Below the pieces are notes generated by a model that saw only the letters and a list, made by a program, of their open reading frames with translations, searched no databases and was not told the DNA's origin. DNA of 64,000 nt from Solanum dulcamara (lineage: Eukaryota > Streptophyta > Magnoliopsida > Solanales > Solanaceae). This document shows positions 48,235 to 62,600 of the stretch, piece by piece (position 1 is the stretch's first letter; each line of letters starts with the position of its first letter). Both the position numbers and the translations under genes were made by a program. Location of the stretch: positions 81,063,757 through 81,127,756 of the forward strand of contig NC_077238.1 of assembly GCF_947179165.1 (NCBI RefSeq). The letters are read 5' to 3'.

Positions 48235-51200
48235 CCAATACAATACTCCAGAACCCTTGTAAAGCGTTGCCGAGGCTACTGGAGTCGTTCCCTAGGTCGT
48301 TATGGATGCTTCTATGGAAGAATCCAAGAAAATTCGACCCGAGCCCCCGGCACCTAAAAAATTCATGGGCTAACACACACGACAAACTGGAAAAATCGCC
48401 TAATTCGTATTGCATCGCCAATAAAATGCTTCTAAATCCCTCTAAAGCACCGCTGGGGCTACTGGAGTCGTCCCCTAGGTCGTTACAAACACTACTATGG
48501 AAGAATCCAAGAAAATTTGGCCCGAACCTCCAGCAACTAAATATTCCGTGTGCTAAGACACATGAAAAATTGGCAAAATTGCCTAATTACTATTGCGTCG
48601 CCAATAAAATGCTCTTAAACCCTTCTAAAGCACCGTCAGGGCTGCTAAAGTCGTTCCCCAGGTCGTTACGGACGTTACTATAAAATAATCAAAGAAAATT
48701 CGACCTGGACCCCCAACACCTAAAAAATCTGTGGGCTAACACACACAAAAAACTGGCAAAATTGCCTAATTCTTGTTTCATTGCCAATAAAATGCTCCTA
48801 AACCCCTCTAATGCACCTCCGGGGCTACTGGAGTCATTCCCTAGATCGTTATAGATGCTACTGTGTAAGAATCCAAGAAAATTCGACCTGGACGCCCGAC
48901 ATCTAAAAAATCTGTAGGCTAACACACACGAAAAACTAGCAAAATCGCCTAATTCTATTGCATCCCCAATAAAATGCTCCTAAACCCCTCAAAAGCGCCT
49001 CTGATGTTACTCGAGTCGTTCACCAAGTCGTTATAGATGCTACAATAGAAGAATCTAAGAAAATTCGACTTGGACCCCCGGCACCTAAAAATCTGTGGCT
49101 AACACACATGAAAAACTGGCAAAATTGCCTAATTCTTATTGCGTCGCCAATAAAATGCTCCTAAACCCTTCTAAACATCGTCGAAGCTACTGGAGTCATT
49201 CCCTAGGTCGTTAAGGACGCTAGTAGGGAAGAATCCATGAAAATTTGACCCGAACCCCCGGCACCTAAAAAACCTGTGGACTATCACACATGAAAAACTA
49301 GCAAAATCGACTAATTCCTATTTTGTTGCCAATAAAATGCTCCTAAACCTCTCTAAAGCGCCGCAGGGGCTATTGGAGTCCTTCCCCAGATCGTTAAGAG
49401 TGCTACTATAGAAGAATACAAGAAAATTCGACCCAGACCCCCGGCACCTATAAAATTTGTGGGCTAACACACATGAAAAACTGGCAAAATTGCCTAATTT
49501 TTATTGTGTCGCCAATAACATACTCCTAAACCCCTGAAAAGTACCGTCGGGGCTACTCGAGTCGTTACCTAGGTCGTTATGAATGCTATTATAGAAGAAT
49601 CCAAGAAATGACCCCGACCCCTAGCATCTACAATATCTGTGGGCTAACACACATGAAAAATTGGCAAAATCGCCTAATTCCTATTGTGTCACCAATAAAA
49701 TGCTCATAAACCCCTCTAAAGTGCCATCGGGGCTACTGGATTCATTCCCTAGGTCGTTACGGATTCTACTATGGAAGAATCCAAGAAAATTCAACTCAAC
49801 CCCCTGGCACCTAAACAATCTATGGCTAACACACACGAAAAACTGGCAAAATCACCTAATTACTATTACATCGCCAATAAAATGCTCCTAAGCCCTTCTA
49901 AAGCACCCCCGGGGCTACTGGAGTCGTTCTCTAAGTCGTTACAGACGCTACTATGGAAGAATCTAAGAAAATTCGACCCGGACCCCCGGCACCTAAAAAA
50001 TCTGTAGGCTAAACAAATAGAAAACAAACTGGCAAAATTGCCTAATTCTTATTTTGTCACTAATACAATACTTCAGAACCCCTGTAAAGCGCTATCGGGG
50101 AGACTGGAGTCGTTCCCCAGGTCGTTACATATGCTACTATAGTAGAATCTAAGAAAATTCGACCCCGACCCCCGGCACCTAAAAAATCCATTGACTAACA
50201 CATATAAAAAACTGGCAAAATCGCCTAATTCCTATTGCATCGTCAATAAAATTCTCCTAAATCCTACTAAAGCGCCGCCGGGGCTACTGGAGTCGTTCCC
50301 TAAGTCATTACGGACGCTACTATGGAAGAATTCAAGAAAATTCAACCTGGACCCCCGGCACCTAAAAAATCTGTGGCCTAACACACACACGAAAAACTTG
50401 CAAAATTGCATATTTCTTGTTGCATCACCAATAAAATGCTCCTAAACCCTCTAATGCGCCTCCGAGGCTACTGGAGTCATTCCTTAGGTCATTACGGACA
50501 CTACTATATAAGAATCCAAAAATATTCTTCCCGGACTCCTGACACCTAAAAAATCTGTGCGCTAACATACATGAAAAACTGGCAAAATCACTTAATTTTA
50601 TTATGTAGCCAATATAATGCTCATAAACCCATCTAAAGCACCGCCGGGGCTACTGGAGTCTTTCCCTAGGTCATTACAGACGCTATTATGGAAGAATCTA
50701 AGAAAATTCGACCCAAACACCAGCACCTAAAAAATCCGTGGGCTAAAACACATGAAAAACTAGCAAAATCGTCTAATTCCTATTCCCTCGCCAATAAAAT
50801 GCTCCTAAACCTTTTTAAAGCGCCGCGGGGGCTACTGGAGTCGCTCCCTAGGTCGTTACGGATGCTACTATAAAAGAAGCCAAGAAAATTCGACCCAAAC
50901 CCCCAGCACCTAAAAAATTCGTGGACTAACACACGCGAAAAACTGGCAAAATCATTTAATTCCTATTTTATTTCCAATAAAATGCTTCTAAACCCCTCTA
51001 AAGCGCCGCCGGCGCTACTGGAGTCGTTCCCCGGGTCATTACGAACACTACTATGGAAGAATTCAAGAAAATTCGACCCGGACCCTCGGCACCTAAAAAA
51101 TCTATGGGCTAACACACATGAAAAACTGGAATATTCGTGTCGCCAATAAAATGCTCCTAAACCCTTCAAAAGCACCGTTGGGTTATTGGAGTCATTACCT

Positions 51201-54200
51201 AGGTCTTTATGGATGCTATTATGGAAGAATCCAAGAAACGACCCAGACCCCTGCACCTAAAAATTCTGTTGGCTAACACACACGAAAGACTGGCAAAATC
51301 GCCTAATTCCTATTGCATCGCCAATAAAATGCTCCTAAACCCCTCTAAAGCATCATCGGGGCTACTGGAGTCGTTCCCTAGGTCGTTACGGATTCCACTA
51401 TGGAAGAATCCAAGAAAATTCAACCCGGACCCCTGGCACCTAAAAAATCTGTGGGCTAACAGACACGAAAAACTGGCAAAATCACCTAATTACTATTGCG
51501 TCGCCAATAAAATGCTCCTAAGCCCTTCTAAAGCATCGCCGGGGCTAATGGAGTCGTTCCTTAAGTTGTTACGGATGCTACTATGGAAGAATCTAAGAAA
51601 ATTCGACCCGGACCCCCGGCACCTAAAAAATCTATAGGCTAACAAATACAAAAAACTGGCAAAATTGCCTAATTGCTATTTTGTCACCAATACAATACTC
51701 CAGAACCCCTGTAAAGTCTTGCCGGGGCGACTGGAGTCATTCCCAGGTCGTTACGTATACGACTATGATAGAATCTAAGAAAATTCGACCCAAACCCCCG
51801 GCATCTAAAAAATATGTGGGCTAACAAACACGACAAACTGGTAAAATCATCTAATTCCTATTGCATCGCCAATAAAATGCTCCTAAACCCTTGTAAAGCG
51901 CCGTTGGAGCTACTGGAGTCATTCTTTAGGTCGTTATGGACCCTACTATGGAAGAATCAAAGAAAATTTGACATGGACCCCCGGCACCTAAAAATTCTGT
52001 GAACTAACACACACGAAAAACTGGCAAAATCGCCTAATTTCTATTTCATTGCTAATAAAATGCTCCTAAACCCCTCTAAAGCGCCGCCGGGGCTACTGCA
52101 GTTGTTTCCCATGTCGTTACGAATGCTACTATGGAAGAATCCATGAAACTTTGACCCGGACCCCCGGCACCTAAAAAATCTGTGGGATAACACACACGAA
52201 AAACTAGCAAAATCGCCTAAATCCTAAAACGTCGCCAAAAATATGCTCCTAAACTCTTCTAAAGCGCCGCCGGGGCTACTGGAGTCGTTCCCTAGGTCAT
52301 TTTGAATGCTACTATAGAAGAATCCAAGAAAAGTTGACACAGATCCCCGACATCTAAAAAATCTGTGGGCTAACATAAATGAAAAACTAGCAAAATCTCC
52401 TTATTCCTATTTCATTGCCAATAAAATGCTCCTAAAATTCTCTAAAGCACCGTTGGGGCTACTGGATTCGTTCCCCATGTCGTTTCGGATGCTACTATAA
52501 AAGAATCCAAGAAAATTCGCCTCGAACCCCTGGCACAGAAAAAATCTGTGGGCTAACACACACAAAAAACAAGCAAAATTGCCTAATTCCTATTGCGTCA
52601 CCAATAAAATACTCCTAAACACCTCAAAAGCACCGTCGGGGCTACTGGAGTCGTTCCCTAGGTCGTTACAGAAGCTACTATGGTAGAATCCAAGAAAATT
52701 CGACCGGACTCCCGGCACCTAAAAAATCTATTGGCTAACACACACGAAAAACTGGCAAAATCATCTAATTTCTATTGCATCACCAATAAAATGCTCCTAA
52801 ACCCCCTTAAACCGCCTCCGTTGCTACTAGAGTCGTTCCCCAAGGATTTAGAGACGTTATTATGGAAGAATCTAAGAAAATTCGACTAGGAACCCCAGCA
52901 CCTAAAAAATCCATGGGCTAACACACATGAAAAAGTGGAAAAATCGCCTAATTCCTATTTCGTTGCCAATAAAATGCTCCAAAACCCCTCTAAAGTGCCG
53001 TCGGGGCTACTAGAGTCGTTCCCCAGAATGTTACGAATGCTACTATGGAAGAATCCATGAAAATTCGACCCGAACCCCCGGCACCTAAAAAATCTGTGGG
53101 CTAACACACACGAAAAACTAGTAAAATCGCCTAATTCCTAGTGCATCGCCAATAAAATGTTCCTAAGCCCTTCTAAAGCACCGCCAGGGCTACTAGAGTC
53201 GTTCCCTAAGTCGTTACGGTCGCTACTATGGAAGAATCTAAGAAAATTCGACTCAGACCCCCGGCACTTAAAAAATCAGTGGGCTAACAAATATAAAAAA
53301 CTGGCAAAATTGCCTAATTCCTATTTTGTCACCAATACAATACTCCAGAACCCCTGTAAAGCCCTGTCGGGGTGACATGAGTCATTCCCTATATCGTTAC
53401 GGACGTTACTATGGAAGAATCCAACAAAATTCGACCCGAACCCCTAGCACGTAAAAAATATGTGGGCTAACACACATGAAAAACTGGAAAAATTGCCTAA
53501 TTCCTATTACGTTGCCTATAAAGTGCTCCTAAACCCTTTTAAAGCACCGCCGAGGCTACTGGAGTCGTTCCCTAGGTCGTTATAGACGCTACTATAGAAG
53601 AAGCCAAGAAAATTCGATACGGACCCCCAACACCTAAAATATTTGTGGACTAACACACACGAAAAATTGGCAAAATCACTTAATTCCTATTTCGTTACCA
53701 ATAAAATGCTTCTAAAACTCTCTAAAGCACCGCCGGGGCTACTAGAGTCGTTCCCCAGGTCATTACGAACACTACTATTGAAAAATCCAAGAAAATTCGA
53801 CCTGGACCCCCAACACCTAAAAAATCTGTGGGCTAACACACACGAAAATTGGCAAATTCGCCTAATTCCTATTGCGTCGCCAATAAAATGCACCTAAACC
53901 CCTCTAAAGCATCGTCGGGTCTACTGGAGTCGTTCCCTAGGACGTTACGGATTCTACTATGGAAGAATCCAAGAAAATTCAACCCGGACCCCTGCCACGT
54001 AAAAAATCAGTGGGCTAACACACACGAAATACTAGCAAAATTGTCTAATTCCTATTGCATCGCCAATAAAATACTCCTAAACCCCTCTAAAGCACCGTCG
54101 AGGCTATTAGAGTTGTTGCCTAGGTCGTTACGGATTCTACTATGGAAGAATACAAGAAAATTCAACCAGGACCCCTGGCACCTAAAAAATCTGTGGACTA

Positions 54201-55400
54201 ACACACACAAAAAACTGGCAAAATTACCTAATTACTATTGCGTCGCTAATATAATGCTCCTAAGCCCTTCTAAAGTGCCGCGGGGCTACTGGAGTCGTTC
54301 CTTAAGTCTTTAAGGAAGCTAATATGGAAGAATCCAACAAAATTCAACCCGGACCCCGGTATCTAAAAAATCTGTGGCCTAACAAATACAAAAAACTGGT
54401 AAAATCGCCTAATTCCTATTTTGTGACCAATACAATACTCCAAAACCCCTGTAAAGCGTTGTCGGTGCGACTAGAGTTGTTCCCTAGGTCGTTACGTATG
54501 CTACTATGGTAGAATCCAAGAAAATTCGACCCGAACCCTCGACATCTAAAAACTGTGTGGGCTAACAAACACGACAAACTGGGAAAATTATCTAATTCCT
54601 ATTGCATCGCTAATAAAATGCTCCTAAACCCTTCTAAAGCATCGATGGAGATACTAGAGTCGTTCCTTAGGTAGTTACGGACGCTACTACGAAAGAATCA
54701 AACAAAATTTAACTTGGACCCCCGGCACCTAAAAAATCTGTGGGCTAACACACACAAAAAACTGGCAATATCGCTTAATTTCTATTTCGTTGCCAATAAA
54801 ATGCTCCTAAATCCTTCTAAAGCGCTGTCGGGGCTACTGAAGTTGTTCCCCTTGTCGTTACGAATGCTATTATGGAAGAATCCAAGAAAATTCGCCCCGA
54901 ACCCCTGGCACCTAAAATATCTATAGGCTAACACACACAAAAAACTGGCAAAATCACCTAATTACTATTGTGTCGCCAATATAATGCTCCTAAGCCCTTC
55001 TAAAGCGCTGCCGGGGCTACTAGAGTCATTCCTTAAGTCGTTACGGATGCTACTATCGAAGAATCCTTGAAAATTCGACCCGGACCCCCGTCACCTAAAA
55101 ATTCTGTGGGCTAACAAATAACAAAAACTAGCAAAATCGCCTAATTCCTATTTTGTCACCAATACAGTACTCCAGAACCCCTGTAAAGCGCTGTCGGTGC
55201 GACTGGAGTTGTTCCCCAGGTCGTTACGTATGCTAATATGGTAGAATCCAAGAAAATTTGACACGAACCCTCGATATCTAAAAAATCTATGGGCTAACAA
55301 ACACGACAAACTGGGAAAATCATCTAATTCCTATTGCATCGCCAATAAAATGCCCCTAAACCCTTCTAAAGCGTCCATGGAGCTACTTGAGTCGTTCCTT
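48235..55400. repeat. Ladder of CCAATACAATAC marker monomers
   Basis: A monomer variant with CCAATACAATACTCCAGAAC and CCCTGTAAAG in place of CCAATAAAATGCTCCTAAAC recurs at 48,235, 50,060, 51,687, 53,332, 54,427 and 55,159. The steps of 1,825, 1,627, 1,645, 1,095 and 732 bases equal 10, 9, 9, 6 and 4 monomers. It is often followed by a monomer with AAACACGACAAACTGG. The 9-monomer step matches the ~1.63-kb repeat near 28-31 kb. Isolated relatives sit at ~12,828 and ~45,132. Confidence 0.85.
51120..51150. repeat. Satellite monomer deletion of ~20 bp
   Basis: AAAAACTGGAATATTCGTGT followed by CGCCAATAAAATG lacks most of the CAAAATCGCCTAATTCC block. Confidence 0.65.
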
Positions 55401-58400
55401 AGGTCGTTACGGACGCTACTATGGAAGAATCAAAGAAAATTTGACCTGGACCCTCGGCATCTAAAAAATCTGTGGGCTAACACACACGAAAAACTGGCAA
55501 AATTGCTTAATTCCTATTTCGTTGCCAATAAAATGCTCCTAAACCCCTCTAAAGCGCTGTCGGGGCTACTGAAGTTGTTCCCCATGTTGTTACGAACGCT
55601 ATTATGGAAGAATCTAAGAAAATTTAACTCGGACCCCCGGCACCTAAAAAATCTATGGGCTAACACATACGAAAAACTAGCAAAATCGCCTAAATCCTAA
55701 TGTGTCGCCAATAAAATGATCCTAAATCCTTCTAAAGCACCACTGGAGCCACTGGAGTCATTTCCTAGGTCGTTAAGAATGCTACTATAGAAGAATCCAA
55801 GAAATTTTGACACAGTTTCCCGGTATCTAAAATATCTTTGGGCTAACATTAACGAAAAACTGGCAAAATTGCCTAATTCCTATTTCATTACCAATAAAAT
55901 GCTCCTAATTTTCTCTAAATCACCGTCGGGGCTACTAGAGTCGTTCCCAATGTCGTTGCGGATGCTACTATGGAATAATCCAAGAAAATTAGACCTGAAC
56001 CCCCGGCACCTAAAAAATCTGTGGGCTAACACACACGAAAAATTGACAAAATCGCCTAATTCCAATTTCATTGCCAATAAAATACTCCTAAGCCCCTCTA
56101 AAGCATAGCCGGGATACTGGAGTCGTTACCCAGGTCATTACGAACTCTACTATAGAAGAATCCAAGAAAATTCGACTCGGATCCCTAACACCTAGAAAAT
56201 CTGTGGGCTAACATACACGAAAAACTGGCAAAATTGCCAAATTTCTATTGCGTCGCTAATAAAATGCTCTTTAATCTTTCCAAAGCATTGCCGAGGCTAC
56301 TAGAGTCATTTCCTAAGTCATTACGGATGCTACTATGTAAGAATCCAAGAAAATTAAACCCGAACCCCCGGCACCTAAAACATCCGTGGGCTAACACACA
56401 TGAAAAACTGGCAAAATTGCCTAATTCCTATTGCGTTGCCAATAAAATGCTCCTAAACCCATCTAAAGCACCGACGGGGCTACTGGAGTCATTTCCTAGG
56501 TCGTTACGGATGCTACTATGGAAGAATCTAAGGAAATTCATCTCGGACCCCGACACCTAAAATATTTGTTGGCTAACACATGAAAAATTGGCAAAATCGC
56601 CTAATTCCTATTTCATCATCAATAAAATTCTCCTAAACCATACTAAAGCACCGCCGGGGCTACTGGAGTCATTCCCCATGTCATTACGAACAGTACTATA
56701 GAAGAATCCAAGAAAATTCAACTCGGACCCCTGACACCTAAAAAATCTGTGGGCTAACACACACAAAAAACTGGCAAAATCACTTAATTACTATTACGTC
56801 GCCAATAAAATGCTCTTAAGCCCTTCTAAAGCACTGTCGGGGCTACTGGAGTCGTTCCCTAGGTCGTTACGAACTCTACTATGTAATAATCCAAAAAAGA
56901 TTCGAAATGGACACCCGACACCTAAAAAATCTGTGGGCTAACACACACGATAAACTGGCAAAATTGCCTAATTCTATTGCGTCGACAATAAAATGCTACT
57001 AAACCCTTCTAAAGCGCCGCCGGGGCTACTGGAGTCATGTCCTAGGTCATTATAGACGCTACTAAGGAAAAATATAAGAAAATTTGACCCGAACCCCTGG
57101 CACCTAAAAAATCTGTGGGCTAACACATACGAAAAACTGGCAAAATTGCCTAATTCCTATTGCGTCGCCAATAAAATACTTCTAAACCCTTCTAAAGTGT
57201 CGTCGTGGATACTAGAGTCATTCCCTAAGTCATTACGGAATCTACTATGGAAGAATCGAAGAACATTTGACCCAGACCCTCGGCACCTAAAAAATCAATT
57301 GGCTAACACGTACAAAAAACTGGCAAAATCACCTAATTCCTATTTCGTTGCTAATAAAATACTCCTAAACTCCTCTAAAGCACCGTTGGGGCTACTGGAG
57401 TCGTTCCCCAGGTCGTTACGAATGCTATTATGGAAGAATCCAAGAAAATTCGACCCAGATCCCCGGCACCTAAAAAATCTGTGGGCTAACACACACGAAA
57501 AACTGGCAAAATTGCCTAATTCCTGTTGCGTTGCCAATAAAATGCTCCTAAATCCTTATAAAGCGCTGCCGGGGAGACTGGAGTCATTCCCCAGGTCGTT
57601 ACATATGATACTATGATAGAATCCAAGAAAATTGACCTGAACCCCCGGCTTCTAAAAAATCTGTGGGCTAACAAACACGACAAACTAGCAAAATCATCTA
57701 ATTCCTATTGCATCGCCAATAAAATGCTCCTAAACCCTTCTAAAGTGCCGCTGGAGCTACTGGAGTCGTTCCTTAGGTCGTTACGGACGCTACTATAGAA
57801 GAATCTAAGAAAATTTTACCTGGACCCCCGGCACCTAAAAAATCTGTAGACTAACACAGTCGAAAAACTGGCAAAATCGCCTAATTCCTATTTCGTTGCC
57901 AATAAAATGCTCTTAAACCCCTCTAAAGCGCCGACGGGGCTACTGGAGTTATTCTCCATGTCGTTACGAATGCTACTATGGAAGAATCCATGAAAATTTG
58001 ACCCGGACCCTCGGCACCTAAAAAATCTGTGGGCTAACATACATGAAAAACTAGCAAAATCGCCTAAATCCTAATGCGTCGCCAATAAAATGCTCCTAAA
58101 CCCTTCTAAAGTGCTGCCGGGGATACTTGATTCATTCCCTATGTCGTTTTGAATGCTACTATAGAGGAATCCAAGAACATTTGACACAGATCCCCAACAT
58201 CTAAAAATCTGTGGGCTAACATAAACGAAAAACTAGCAAAATCGCCTTATTCTTATTTCATTGCCAATAAAATGCTCCTTAAAAATCCTCTAAAGCACCG
58301 TTGGGGCTACTGGAGTCGTTCACCATGTCATTGTGGATGCTAGTATAGAAGAATCCAATAAAATTCTACCCGAACCCCAGCACCTAAAAAATCTATGGGC

Positions 58401-61400
58401 TAACAGACATGAAAAATAAGCAAAATTGTCTAATTTCTATTGCGTCGCCAATAAAATAATCCTAAATATCTCAAAATTACCGTCGGAGCTACTGGAGTCG
58501 TTCCCTAGGTCGTTACGGATGCTACTATGTAAGAATCCAAGAAAATTAGACTGACATCTAAAATATCTGTGGGCTAACATACACGAAAAACTGACAAAAT
58601 TGCGTAATTCCTATTGCGTCGCCAATAAAATGCTCCTAAACCCTTCTAAAGTGCCGTTGGGTCTACTGGAGACATTCCTTAGGTCGTTACAAATGCTACT
58701 ATGGAAGAATCCAAGAAAGTTCGACTAGGAACCCCGGCACCAAAAAAATTTGTGGACTAACACAAACAAAAAAGTGGCAAAATCGCCTAATTCCTATTTC
58801 GTTGCCAATAAAATACTCCTAAACCCCTCTAAAGCGCCACAGGGGCTACTAGAGTCGTTCCTCAGAACGTTACGAATGCTACTATGGAAGAATACATGAA
58901 AATTCGACCCGGACCCCCGGCACCTAAAAAATCTGTGGGCTAACACACATGAAAAACTGGCAAAATCATCTAATTCCTATTGCGTCGCAAATAAAATGCT
59001 CCTAAACCCTTCTAAAGCGCCGTCGGGGCTACTAAAGTCATTCCCTAGGTCGTTACGGATGTACTATTGAAGAATTCAAGAAAATTCGACTCGAACCCCC
59101 GGCACCTAAAAAATCTGTGGGCTAACACACACGAAAAATTGGCAAAATAGCCTTATTCCTATTGCATTCCCAATAAAATGCTCCTAAACCCCTCTAAAGC
59201 ACCGCCAGGGCTACTGAAGTCGTTCCCTAGTTTGTTACGTATGCTACTATGGAAGAATCCAAGAAAATTCGACCCGAACCCCCGGCACCTAAAACATCTG
59301 TGGGCTAACACATACGAAAAACTAATAAAGTTGCCTAATTCCTATGGCATCACCAATAAAATACTCCTACACCCTTCTAAAGCGCTGTTGGGGCTATTGG
59401 AGTTGTTTCCTAGGTCGTTACAGATTCTACTATGGAAGAATCCAAGAAAATTAAACCCGAACCCCTGGCACCTAAAAATATTTGTGGGCTAATACACATA
59501 AAAAACTGGCAAAATCACCTAATTTCTATTTCGTCTTCAAAACAATGCTCCTAAACCCCTCTAAAGCGCCACCGGGATACTGGAGTTGTTCCCTAGGTCG
59601 TTACGGATGCTACTATAGAAAAATCTAAGAAGATTTGACACAAATCCCCAGCATCTAAAAAATCTGTGGGTTATCATAAAGGAAAAGTTGGCAAAATCGC
59701 CTAAATCCTATTTCATTGCCAATAAAATGCTCTTAAACTCCTCTAAAGCTCCTCCGAGTCTACTAGAGTCATTCCCCATGTCGTTGCGGATGCTAATATG
59801 GAAGAATCTAAGAAAATTCGACCCGAACCCCCAGCATCTAAAAAATCTGTAGGGTAACACAAACAAAAAACTGTTAAAATTGCCTAATTCCTATTTCATT
59901 GCCAATAAAATGCTTCTAAACCTCTCTAAAGTGCCTCCGTGGCTACTGGAGTCATTCCCCAGGTCGTTATTGACGCTACTATGGAAGAATCCAAGAAAAT
60001 TCGACTTGGAACCCGGCACCTAAAAAATCCATGGGCTAACACACATGAAAAACTGGCAAAATCGCCTAATTCTATTTCGTTGCCAATAAAATGCTCCTAA
60101 ATCCCTCTAAAGCATCGCTGGGGCTACTGGAGTCTTTCCCCAGGTTGTTACGAACGCTACTATGGAAGAATCCATGAAAATTCGACCCGGACCCCCAGCA
60201 CCTAAAAAATCTATAGGCTAACACACACGAAAAACTAGCAAAATTGCCTAATTCTTATTGCATCGCCAATAAATGCTTCTAAACCCTTCTAAAGTGCCAT
60301 TGGGTCTACTAGAGTCATTTCCTGGGTCGTTACGATTGATACTATGGAAGAATCTAAGAAAATTCGACCCGGACCCCGGCACCTAAAAAATCTGTGGGCT
60401 AACACACACGAACAATTGGCAAAATTGCTTAATTCGTATTGCGTCGCCAATAAAATGCTCCTAAACCCCTCTAAAGTGCCGTCGGGGCTACTGGAGTCGT
60501 TCCCTAGGTCGTTACAGACGCTACTATAGAAGAATCCAAGAAAATTTGACCCAGACCCCGGCACCTAAAAAATCCGTGCGTAACACACATAAAACTCTGG
60601 CAAAATCGCTTAACTCCTATTTCATTGCCAATAAAATGCTCATAAACCTCTCTAAAGTGTTGCTGGGGCAATTGGAATCTTTCCCTAGGTCATTAGAGAT
60701 GTTACTATAGAAGAATCCAAGAAAATTCGACCCGGACCTCCGGCACCTAAAAAATCTGTGGGCTAACACACACGAAAAACTAGTAAAATTGCATAATTCT
60801 TATTGCATCACCAATAAAGTGCTCCTAAACCCCTCTAAAGTGTTGTCGGGGCTACAGGAGTCGTTCCCTAGATCGTTACGGATGCAACTATGGAAAAATC
60901 CAAGAAAATGCGACTCGGAACCCCGGCGCCTAAAAATTCTATGGGCTAAAACACATGAAAAACTGGCAAAATTGCCTAATTCTAGTTCATTGCCAATAAA
61001 ATGCTCCTAAACCCCTCTAAAGTGCCGCCGGAGCTACTGGATTCATTCCCTAGGACGTTACGGACGTTATTATTGAAGAATCCAAGAAAATTCAACACGA
61101 ACCCCTAGCACCTAAAAAATTTGTGGGCTAACACACACGAAAAACTGGCAAAATCACTTAATTACTATTACATCGCCAATAAAATGCTTCTAAGCCCTTC
61201 TAAAGCACCGTCGGTGCTACTGGAGTCATTACCTAAGTCGTTACGGACGCTACTATGGAAGAATCAATGAAAAAATTTGACCCGGACGCCCAACACCTAA
61301 AAAATACGTAGGCTAACATACACAAAAAACTGGCAAAATCGCCTAATTCCTATTTCATTGCCAATAAAATGCTCCTAAACCCCTGTAAAGAGCCGCCGGG

Positions 61401-62039
61401 GCTACTGTAGTTGTTCCCCATGTCGTTACGAATGCTACTATGGAAGAATCCATGAAACTTCGACCCTTACCCCTGGCACCTAAAAAATTTGTGGGCTAAC
61501 ACACACGAAAAACTAGTAAAATCGCCTAATTCCTATTGCGTTGCCAATAAAATGCTCCTAAACCCTTCTAAAGCGCCACCGGAGCTAATAGAGTTGTTCC
61601 CTAAGTCGTTACGGATGCTACTATGGAAAAATTTAAGAAAATTCGACCCATACCATCGGCACCTAAAAAATCTGTGGGCTAACAAATACAAAAAACTGGC
61701 AAAATTGCCTAATTCTAGTTTATTGCCAATAAAATGCTCCTAAACTCCTCTAAAGCACTGTCGAGCTACTGTGGTCGTTCCCCATGTCATTGCGGATGCT
61801 ACTATGGAAGAATCTAAGAAAATTTGACTCGAACCCCCGGCACCTAAAAAATATGTGGGCTAACACACACGAAAAACAAGCAAAATTGCCTAATTAGTAT
61901 TGCGTCGCCAATAAAATACTCCTAAACACCTCAAAAATGCCATCGGGGCAACTAGAGTCATTTCGTAGGTCGTTACGGACGCTATTATGGAAGAATCTAA
62001 GAAAATTCAACCCGAACCCCCGGCACCTAAAAAATCCGT

Positions 62040-62600
62040 AGGATAACACACATAAAAAAGTGACAAAATTGTCTAATTCCTATTTCGTTGCAAATAAAAT
62101 GCTCCTAAACCCCCTTAAAGTGCCTCCGTGGCTACTAGAGTCATTCTCCAGGTCGTTACGGATGCTATTATGGAAAAATCTAAGAAATTTCGACTAGGAA
62201 CCCCGGCACCTAAAAAATCTGTGGGCTAACACACATAAAAAAGTGATAAAATTGCCTAATTCCTATTTCGTTGCCAATAAAATAATCCTAAACCCCCTTA
62301 AAGTGCCTCCATGGCTACAAGAGTCGTTCCCCAAGTCGTTACAGATGCTATTATAGAAGAATATAAGAAAATTCGACTAGGAACCCCGGCACCTAAAATA
62401 TCCGTGGGCTAACACACATGAAGAAGTGGCAAAATTATCTAATTCCTATTTCGTTGCCAATAAAATGCTCCTAAATCCCCTTAAAGCGCCTCCGTGGCTG
62501 CTAGAGTCATTCTCCAGGTCGTTACGGATGATATTATGGAAGAATATAAGAAAATTCGACTAAGAACACTGGCACCTAAAAAATCTGTGGGCTAACAACC
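62040..62600. repeat. Run of near-identical satellite monomers (recent amplification)
   Basis: Three consecutive monomers share private variants at ~183-base spacing: CCCCTTAAAGTGCCTCC or a close form at ~62,112, 62,295 and 62,478; ATGCTATTAT or ATGATATTAT; GACTAGGAACCCCGG; and AAAAAGTG or GAAGAAGTGG in place of AAAACTGG. Related copies occur again at ~63,390 and ~63,575. Elsewhere the same GACTAGGAACCCC type appears only singly, at ~31,760, 39,495, 52,885 and 58,725. Confidence 0.8.
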
